From Tillandsia leiboldiana (lineage: Eukaryota > Streptophyta > Magnoliopsida > Poales > Bromeliaceae): a DNA stretch of 64,000 nt. The stretch lies in contig JAQNDB010000320.1 of the NCBI GenBank assembly GCA_029204045.2, forward strand, positions 1-64,000, read 5' to 3'. The notes below the pieces were generated by a model. The model had not been told where the DNA came from and did no database searches. It saw only the letters and a list, made by a program, of their open reading frames with translations. The position numbers were made by a program, and so were the translations under genes. Shown one piece after another: positions 56,146-64,000 of the stretch (the first letter of the stretch is position 1; the number at the start of each line of letters is the position of its first letter).

Positions 56146-56939
56146 TTATCCCCTGAGGGCAGGAGGCACGGGTGTGGTCCGGCGCGCCACAAAGATCACA
56201 GTAATAGTACCTCCAAAGGCATCTCGTCGCTGGGTGTGCACTCCCGCAGATAACGCAGGGTTCCTGTTGCGATTCCGAGCTTCCCGATGGCGCTCGCTCG
56301 TCCTTCCGCGCTTCCTTCGGGCGTTGATTTGCCCGGCTCTCTGGATTGGGGCCCCTCGAGGGGTGGGGGTAGCGGTTTTCTTTGTTTCGTCCGGTCGCGG
56401 CGCCGGGGGTCTAGTGACAGCCGGCTTCCGGGGGCACGAGAAGCGTGAGTGACCCGGCTTGCCGCACTTGAAGCAGTGGTCGTCCCTCCACGGGCAGCTC
56501 ATAAGTTGGTGTGCACCGTCGCATATGACGCACGGTTTCCGTTGTGGTTCGGGTCCCCTCTTTGTTGTTTGCCCCGCATTCCATTCTGTCCTTGGGCGTT
56601 TGGGCGCCCGTTTGTCCTGGGAGGGGCCCCCGTCGGACCGGGGTGGTGAAATCTTTGTCCCCAACGGTAACCGGGGTGACCCTGCCGAGCTCGTGCCTCG
56701 GCGAGATCCCGCTCAGCCTGCATGGCCAGGCCGACCGCCTCTTGGAACGTGGGGTAACCTGGCGGCGGCATTCCCCGATAGGCGTCGTCCCTGGCGTCTC
56801 GCTGAGTGCGGTCGATACCCTCGAAGTCTCGAGTCAGTAGGCATAGGCGCTCAGTGAGAGTTAACAGTTGCCCCGCTACGTCACGTAGCTGGTTTCGGAG
56901 CAAGCGATTGGCCGCGGCTGCGGGATCCATCCTGTCCAT
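56146..56939 (-). pseudogene. gag: GYP2 gag, core deleted and frameshifted
   Basis: Begins MDRMDPAAAANRLLRNQL (56939) but after about 55 residues jumps to YPTFQEAVGLAMQAERDLAEA, normally at the far end of the capsid. The conserved WW-containing core is missing. A frame change near 56500-56660 leads to the nucleocapsid part with CVICDGAHQLMSC and a CCHC knuckle CFKCGKPGHSRFSC, then stops at 56146. About 145 aa in the first frame and 172 in the second. A conventional GYP-type gag would be much longer, so this is a deletion derivative. Confidence 0.8.
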
Positions 56940-57181
56940 TTAAAAGAGTTAGCGCTCGGTGGCCGAATCCTGGTCGTTGTCCGCTGTAAACAAAGAAGCC
57001 GCGTTAACCCTAATATTATCACCCTAGCACCTTGACTTACAACGCACTTATATTAAACCCCGTTTCCCCGTACTCTCACGTACTACCGCACCTATACCTT
57101 GGTCATCTCGTGTCCCAATTTGCTTGTGGCATCATACACTGTGGATGTGGATCTCAGACTACTGTGGTTATGGTTGTTTTT

Positions 57182-57192
57182 CTCTGATACCA
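57182..57192 (-). promoter_or_regulatory. GYP2 primer binding site
   Basis: Minus strand TGGTATCAGAG, seven bases inside the LTR end. Confidence 0.88.
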
Positions 57193-57199
57193 TATAATC

Positions 57200-59534
57200 T
57201 GTCACGCCCCGGGAGGTCTTAGTATAAGCGGAAAAACGTGTATTATATTTTTTTTTTCCTTCACACGTGAAGATCAACCTCGCCCCCGTGCACGACAGAC
57301 CGCCACATATACAAATTCACTCTGCAATCGGACAGAGTCTCCTTTGTATATGCACGGCGTCCCATTTACAATACCATCCATCAACCACACAGCCGTCATC
57401 AAACATAGAGCAGGAGAAGTAATTACCTACGGTTTTGCAAACGGTGTCCACCCGACACCCAATTTTTAAAATAATTACACATCCAACAAGAGAGCGGCGA
57501 CATCGTTTGGAAAGGATAAATCCAGAGGTTTACAAATCTGTGCCCACCCGGCACTCTGCTTTTGAAAACGTTTTCACAATCATTTTAATGATGATAAAGA
57601 CATGCCGCGCCCGAAATCACAAAAGTATGTCTAAACCGTAATAGTACATCCAATCCACAGTGCTAACTATAACTAATATGATCCACAGATGCAAATTGAA
57701 CTAACAGTAGTTAAGAAAGAACTGAGATAAAAGCAAGGTGCAACGAGTAAAAAGCCTCCTACGGCTACGGTCCTCTTGACGCAGTCTCACCACCATCCCG
57801 ACTATTGTCCCTAGTCAAACCTGTCACGGAGTGGGTAAAGTCAGTGACAAATAAAGTAGATGTCTTAACAATTAACGTTGAATCAAAACAAACCGATTAT
57901 ACCGGAACCTTTCGCTAAAACCCTGTCACAAAATAAGCTGGGCTCCATCCCCAGAGTACCTGTCGGAGAGACGGAAGTCTCCCCTCGTGCACAGTCACAT
58001 TACCCCCATGATGCTTTTAACCCCTTCACGGAGCTAGTGCGGCTCCGTAGCTGTCGTGAAGAGGTCCCCACCCATACACGTGGGGCACACGGGTCACTCG
58101 GACCACTTCTCCGAAAAAGTACACCCATGCGGAGGCCAATCCGCCTGTGTACGTGCAGCATCCAAAACCGAAATTGCCGTGTCGGCGTGTGATAAGCCCC
58201 ACGACCGCAGCCGCCACAATTATTAAATAAAAGTATTCATGCGAAGGTATAATGGTCCATCTACTTTATTAGACAAGTTAACGAGCCTTTTACGATGATA
58301 TGGTGCACCTACTGCACTCGTTGCACTTATAGCAAGGGTACCCACCTGGTTGCGAGGGAATCGGAGCACCCGGATCTTTCGCACACTCCCGTTGCGTATC
58401 TGGACCTAAGAAGAGTCCATAAGGGTAACCAAAATCAGAACCACGCATTAACTCTACAAAACGAAGCCCGACATTACCCGTCCGACGGAAACCCAAGAAA
58501 CCGTCAAGCCCGTCGGTCGACGGATCCCCCCCCCCCCCCCCCGCAGCCGACTGAACCCATGCGGCGGTCCTCCGCGGGCAGCGCCCGCGTGGGTGTGGTC
58601 CGCGCGGCGCCCGCTCGGTGCCCCACGCGGCGCTCGCGCGGGTACGATCCGCGCGGCGCCCGTGCGGTGCCCGCGCGGGTGCGGTCCGCGCGGTGCTATC
58701 CCGCGGGGCCCGCGTGGTGCCCGCGCGGTACGATCCGCCCGGCGCCCGCGCGGTGCCCGCGCGGCTCCCTTTGTTGCCGCCCGCGCGATGCCCTAGCGGC
58801 ATCGCGCGTCTCCGCCGCCCGTGTCGTGCCCTAACTTGCGCAACGACGGCGGCGGTGGCGGAGATGACGGACGACCGAAACCCTAAACAAAAGAACGTAA
58901 AAGAAGATCCCGAAAAACCACAACGAGGATTCACTCACCGGATTAAACCACGGGGAGTCGTCCGATCGCGCTCTTTGTCTCCGGCTCGTTGTTCGGGGTG
59001 ATCGGACTCCTTCGTTTCCTTCCTTTTCTTCTTTCTTTTCTTTCCTGGCTAGGGTTTCGTCTTTTTTTTTTTCTTTGTTTTTTTTTCTTTTCTCTTTTGC
59101 TTCTCTTTTCGCTAGGTTTTCTTTTGTACGTATTAATTCAACCCCTTTAATCCTAGTCGCCGATTAATTAATTTCCAAATTAATTAATCATAGGAAATAA
59201 AACCCCAAATTTAATTGCACGTAACCGATTAATTAATTCCTTAATTAATTAATCAGAGAATATCCAAATTCCCTAACAAACATGCCGATATTTTACGCGG
59301 ATTTCGATGCACGCCTTAAGTCATCGCGATCTTAAAACCCCCATTCCGGGAGATCCGTACATCGGATTCCCGATCCGATCGCGCCATCGGTCTTCGTTTT
59401 CTGAGCCCTTCGACGGAAAGATACCCCGCCCACACACCGACCGAGTTTCCGAACGTTAAATAATTTTAATTCACTTAAGGGCATAATTAAATAACATGTG
59501 AGTCACATTTAGTCGTAAAAGCCGAATCACTACA
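57200..59534 (-). repeat. GYP2 5' LTR
   Basis: 2,335 bp, pair of 50278-52645 with scattered substitutions, a shorter GC-rich block, a 17-C run (58526-58542) and several one-base losses near 59030-59290. Confidence 0.92.
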
Positions 59535-59539
59535 CCGGC
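59535..59539. other. GYP2 target site duplication, right
   Basis: CCGGC, pair of 50273-50277. Confidence 0.9.
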
Positions 59540-60090
59540 GCACGCCCCCGGTCCACGGACGGGCCGCCGGGGACACGTGGACCGGCGGGGCCACGTAGCG
59601 ACACTGCGGTTGGCCCGCGGCTGTGCGCTCGGCGCGCGGGGGGGGCATGCGGCGTGGCAGCGCGGGCAGGCGCCGGGCAGGGGCGGGGTGGTGCGCGGTG
59701 GCACGGTGGGAACGGGCGGGCCACGTGGCGGCCCCGGAGTGGGTGGCCCATTTGCGCACATGGCGACCGCTGGGGCCACGCGGCTGCTTCTGTTAACCGG
59801 CAAGTACGCCCTGTGCGGCGGGCGCGCTCGGCGCCGACAGCCGTTGTCGTGCACGGCAGCGCACGTGGGCAACGTGGCGCCCGCACCATAGGCACGTGCT
59901 GTCCCGTGCGGGGGACACGTGTCGAGCAGCGGGGACGGGTGTGGACGCAGTACGCGGCCGCGGCAGTACGCACGTGGGCGGCGAGCGGACGCCTGACAGC
60001 CGTGCGTGCACGGCAGGCAAGTGGGCAACGTGGCGACCGCCCCATAGGCCGTGCGTCCCTGGTGCGGGGGACACGTGTCGAGCAGCGGGA
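59540..60090 (+). repeat. GYP1 3' LTR, second segment, ends at gap
   Basis: Very GC-rich continuation of the LTR broken at 50277. Contains many CACGTG motifs and a tandem repeat of about 160 bp (units from about 59835 and 59995, sharing GACAGCCGT, GTGGGCAACGTGGCG and GACACGTGTCGAGCAGCGGG). The second unit runs to the assembly gap. Confidence 0.75.
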
Positions 60091-60190
60091 NNNNNNNNNN
60101 NNNNNNNNNNNNNNNNNNNNNNNNNNNNNNNNNNNNNNNNNNNNNNNNNNNNNNNNNNNNNNNNNNNNNNNNNNNNNNNNNNNNNNNNNN
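60091..60190. other. Assembly gap (100 N)
   Basis: Exactly 100 N, the usual placeholder for a gap of unknown size. It lies at the end of a GC-rich tandem repeat. Apparent ORFs crossing it are meaningless. Confidence 0.98.
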
Positions 60191-62906
60191 GAAACCCTAA
60201 CCGAGGAGAAAGAAGAAAGAAGAGAAAGCCAGAGAAACCCGTCGGCACGCCCATATTGAACGTCCGTAACCTGGAGAACGAGATCGTCGACGGGGGAGCG
60301 TATCCGGATCTCCACCGCCGCGAGGACCAAGCTCTTCTTTATTCTGATAAATTAAGGGTTATTATCATCGTTTTCGTTGTCAATTATCGGGGGGTTTTCC
60401 GTGTTTTCCTTTTTGTAAGGTCCGTTTTAAAATGGTACATCGTCGCGGATTTTGCGTCGGGTTTTGATCCATGTTTATTTCTCGTTCTTGATCGTGGGTG
60501 ATCGATGGTTTTTAATCAGTTTCTTTTTATCGGGCTTCCGATCGACGTTTTGGTTGTTCGTCCGATCGTTGGTTTAGTCATTAGAATATCGTGTATTTAT
60601 TCGAATTTTTGGGGATGTTTCGTCGGAACATAGTGGGTTAACGGGAAGCCGCCGCCGCCGTTTTAAATGGGAGGCCGCCGCCGCCGTGCCGTTACCATGT
60701 CTGCTGGATCTTCGCCGGGTCGCACGGGAGCGAAAAACGGAGAAGAAATCGCGAAACGGGAGCGAAAACGGAGAGAAAACGGGCGCAAAAGTTAGGGTTT
60801 ACTGTGCGTCCTTACGGCGGCGGTCCACGGACCCCGGGCGTGCACCCGGTGCACGCCCCGCTGCCCCCAAAAGCACAGACCCTCGCACGAAACCGTGCGC
60901 CGGGCTGCACAGTGTGCGCGGTGCACGCCCTAGGCGTGCACCCGGCGCGCGCGCTTGCGGCTGAAGAGCAAGGACCCCCCCGGTGCACGCGCGGGTCGTG
61001 CCCCGCCCGGCTCGAGATGCGCGTTGCACGCCATCGGCGTGCACCCGGTCGCATGCCGCCGCCGCCTGACGTCCGTGAACCTGGTCCACGGTTGCCCCTG
61101 TGCACCACCCGACAGCCCAAAGTTCGGTGGCTCCGTTTGGGTCCGTTTTTTCCACCGTTTTGAGCGCCGTTTTCGCCGTTGGGATCACCATCTCCGTGAT
61201 TTGTTCCTGCATGGCCACCTGGGATCTTTTGGTCACCGTTTCGCCATGTTGGGTGCTATTTTCGCCGATGCTCCGCGCCTCGACGAAATCGTCGGGGGCG
61301 CGCCGTCGGGTCTCTTTTCTCATCATTTTCGCCGCCGGGGCCTTCTTGGTCTAACCATTGACGTCCCGAGTGGGCTGCCAGTTGAGAATGGGTTTTGCTT
61401 TTTTCCGTTAGCGTTTTGGGTTCCGACGGAGTTCGTGACGAAATAGTCGCGTTCCGGTTGTTGTTAGTCTTTGATGTTACCGTTTGATATGAGTTTTTAG
61501 TTTTACTCGATGGGTTTGACTTGTTGGTTTTTGACCGACGTTGCGGTCCCCTAGGCACGACGATTTCGTTTTTGCGGGTTTAACGTAACAGTGGTTGGGA
61601 CCACTGGTTTTTACCTGATTAGGGTAAGGTTAATTTGTGCTCTTGGATATTTTAGTAGCAGCAAGGAGTCCTGATTTGCTTAGGAGGGTCGCGGCGCGCG
61701 GTCGTATATCTTCAACTAGGTGGGTACCCTTGCTATAAGTGCAACAAGTGCAGTAAGTGCATCGATCATCATAAAAAGGCTCGTTAAATTGTCTAACAAA
61801 GTAGATGGAATGTTAAATCTTTCGCTTAAATGTTTCTTTTCATTCTAACATGATAATTGTAGCGACTGCGGTCGCGGTGCTCAATACACGCTGACACCGG
61901 CAAATAATGGGGTGGGATGCTGCACGTACACAGGCGGATTGGCCTCCCGCATGGGTGTACTTTTCCAGAGAAGTGGTCTCTTTTTGACCTGTGTGCCTCA
62001 CAAGGGGTGGAGCCGTGAGGACCTCTTCACGACAGCTAAGGTGGCCGCCACTAGCTCCGTGAAGGGGTTAAAAGCCTCAATGGGGTTGTGCACGAGGAGG
62101 GACTTCCGTCCTCCGACAGGTACTCTGGGTTGGTGCCCAGCTTATTTTGGTGACAGGTTTTAGCGAAAGGTTCCGGTGTATTTCGTTTGTTCTTGAATCT
62201 ATGTTAATCGTTAAGACATCTACTTTTGTTTGTCACTGACTTTACCCACGCCGTGACAAGGTTTAACTAGGTGTAGTCGGGACGACGTGAGGCAGCGATT
62301 ACGAACATTAGCTGGATGAGTTTATTCCATTATTTCTTGCTTGAGTTATCTCTTCCCCTTGTTATCTAAGTTTAAGTTCTGAATTGCTTGATTGTGGAAT
62401 GTGTGGATGTTGGATTGAGAGACGGTTTTGTGATGTGATTTTTATAATGGTTCCTTGATGATTTATATGCGGCATGTTTTATACCGAACAAAAAGGGGTT
62501 TCGAAAATGTTTTCCAAAACCAAGTGTCGTGTGGGCACTGCTTTGAAACCTGTGGATTTATCCTTTCCGAAACGATGTAGCCGCCTTACTGTGAATGTGT
62601 AGACGTTTTTAAAGAAGGGTGTCGAGTGGACACCGTTTACAAACTTGTAGGTTCCTCTTAATGTGATTAAATGTTTTTACACTCTCGCACTTGTTGACTG
62701 TGACTGTGTGGTTAAAGATTGTATGTTGATGTTGTAAATGAGACTCCGTGCATATACAAGGAGACTCTGTCCGGGGCAGGGTGAATTTGTGTATGTGGCG
62801 GTCTGACACGCACCGGGGACGAGGCTGATGCCTATTTATTAAGGAAAAAAAATTATACACGCACATTTCCGCTTATCTTTACCTAAACCCCCCCGGGGGC
62901 GTGACA
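60191..62906 (+). repeat. GYP3 LTR 3' part, third copy
   Basis: Matches 44497-47213 and ends with GGGCGTGACA followed by the same GYP1 RT sequence. It differs mainly by one-base and two-base indels, many in homopolymers, and a few substitutions. Confidence 0.88.
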
Positions 62907-64000
62907 AGACGGATGGGTCACTTCGACTGTGTGTGGACTATAGGGAATTGAATATGACCATCAAGAACAAGTACCCTTTGCCGCGCATCGACGATCTCTT
63001 TATCAGCTGCAAGGGTCTTTGTCTTCTCCAAGATTGATCTACAGTCTGGTTACCACCAATTGAAGGTGAAGGCCGAGGATATTCCTAAGACTACTTTCGA
63101 TCACGGTACGTGGCATTATGAGTTTACAGTTATGCCTTTGGATTGACTAATGCCCCTGCCGCCTTTATGGACTTGATGAACAGAATATTCGGCCATTTTT
63201 GGATCGGTTGTGGTGGTGTTCATTGATGATATCCTTGTATACTCCCGAAGCGAGGCCGAGCATGTGGAGCACTTGAGGACTGTGCTACACTTCTACGAGA
63301 GAAGAATTTGTATGCCAAGCTGGCAAAGTGCGAGTTTTGGCTTCGGAGGTAGCTTTCTTGGGCCATGTGATTTCCGCCACTGGTGTGGCTGTAGACCCGG
63401 CGAAGATTGAGGCAGTTCGAGATTGGCCCCGACCGACGACGGTATCAAGGTGCGCAGCTTCATGGGTTTAACTGGTTATTATCGTCGGTTTGTGGAAGGC
63501 TTTGCGAGCTTTCTACACCCACACTCGTTTGACCCCGCAAAGGAATTAAGTTTAGTGGAGTGAGGATTGCCAGAGGAGTTCGAGGAGCTGAAGAGTAGAC
63601 TGATGACCGCTCCTATCCTTTCCCTCCCCGTTATGGGGAAAGGATATGTGATTTATAGTGATGCATCGCACAGTGGACTTGGATGCGTGCTGATGCAGGA
63701 GGGTAGGGTAATTGCTTATGCATCGAGACAGCTTAAGGATTACGAGAAGAATTACCCTACCCATGACTTGGAGCTGCTGCCGTGGTGTTTGCATTGAAGC
63801 TTTGGCGCCATTACCATATGGAGAGCACTGTGAGATCTACACCGACCACAAGAGCCTAAAGTATCTGTTCACGGCAGAAGGAGCTGAATTTGAGGCAGCG
63901 TAGATGGTTAGAGCTACTAAAGGATTACGATGTGGATATCCTTTACCATCCAGGCAAGGCCAATGTGGTTGCAGATTCTTTGAGTAGGAGAGCGGTGCAG
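62907..64000 (+). pseudogene. pol: GYP1 pol fragment, second copy
   Basis: Repeats 47214-48322 (RT and RNase H) but with many single-base indels, so the frame is broken every 50-200 bases. Still readable: VVFIDDILVYSRSEAEHVEH at about 63210-63265 and DASHSGLGCVLMQ at about 63658-63700. The window ends inside RNase H. Whether it is a real second locus or a poor-quality duplicate of 47214-48322 cannot be told from the sequence. Confidence 0.85.

Larger units (their letters stand above)
50278..59534 (-). mobile_element. GYP2, chromovirus, internally deleted
   Basis: Minus-strand Ty3/gypsy element with LTRs of 2,368 bp (50278-52645) and 2,335 bp (57200-59534), a PBS, and a 4.55-kb interior. CCGGC target duplications show it entered the GYP1 3' LTR. 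Pol retains RT, RNase H, integrase and chromodomain; gag lacks its core and protease is not recognisable. Leader and parts of the LTR (TTAATTAA block, GGGCGTGACA end) relate it to GYP3. Confidence 0.92.

Noticed and set aside
59530..60330. ORFs of 153-266 aa running through the N gap
   Set aside because: They exist only because N codons are not stops.

Overview
This is plant (angiosperm) nuclear DNA made almost entirely of nested LTR retrotransposons. I see no host gene. The plant signatures are a Sirevirus-type Ty1/copia element with an extra env-like ORF, chromodomain-bearing Ty3/gypsy elements (chromoviruses), LARD-type elements with 4-kb LTRs, and a TRIM fragment carrying a piece of 5S rRNA. 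All names below (GYP1-3, SIR1, LARD-A, LARD-B) are local labels.

Layout. GYP1 is the oldest layer, a plus-strand chromovirus. Only its reverse transcriptase-to-chromodomain part (47214-49879) and a split 3' LTR (49927-50277 and 59540-60090) are present. GYP3 (plus strand) sits in the GYP1 RT. It is seen as a middle LTR (1981-5301), a leader with a TRIM fragment, decayed gag/protease (5302-7885), decayed RT/integrase/chromodomain (42449-43832) and a right LTR (43833-47213). SIR1 (minus strand, 7886-42443, TSD GTAAT) interrupts the GYP3 internal region. LARD-A (minus, 13970-37045, TSD CGTAC) splits the SIR1 RT. LARD-B (minus, 17119-28625, TSD GCGGC) sits in one LTR of LARD-A. GYP2 (minus, 50278-59534, TSD CCGGC) sits in the GYP1 3' LTR. 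LTR-LTR divergence counted by eye falls in nesting order: SIR1 about 1.7%, LARD-A about 0.9%, LARD-B about 0.35%.

Two stretches repeat others. Bases 1-5301 repeat 41831-47213, including the same SIR1/GYP3 junction, as expected for an LTR-internal-LTR-internal-LTR tandem made by LTR recombination (or for an assembly duplicate). Bases 60191-64000, after a 100-N gap, repeat 44497-48322 with many single-base indels and look like lower-quality or redundant sequence.

No autonomous element here looks fully functional. SIR1 gag-pol is one frame with three stops plus the LARD-A insertion, GYP1 pol has three TAG stops, and GYP2 lacks the gag core and protease. The SIR1 env-like ORF is open. The most interesting signals are: (1) an array of seven to eight short hairpins in the SIR1 LTR leader with a constant loop and different self-complementary stems; (2) GATCCGGATC palindrome clusters both upstream of the LTR TATA box and upstream of the env-like ORF, suggesting a second promoter and possibly a leader intron; (3) evidence that the LARDs are deletion derivatives of a GYP1-like chromovirus.
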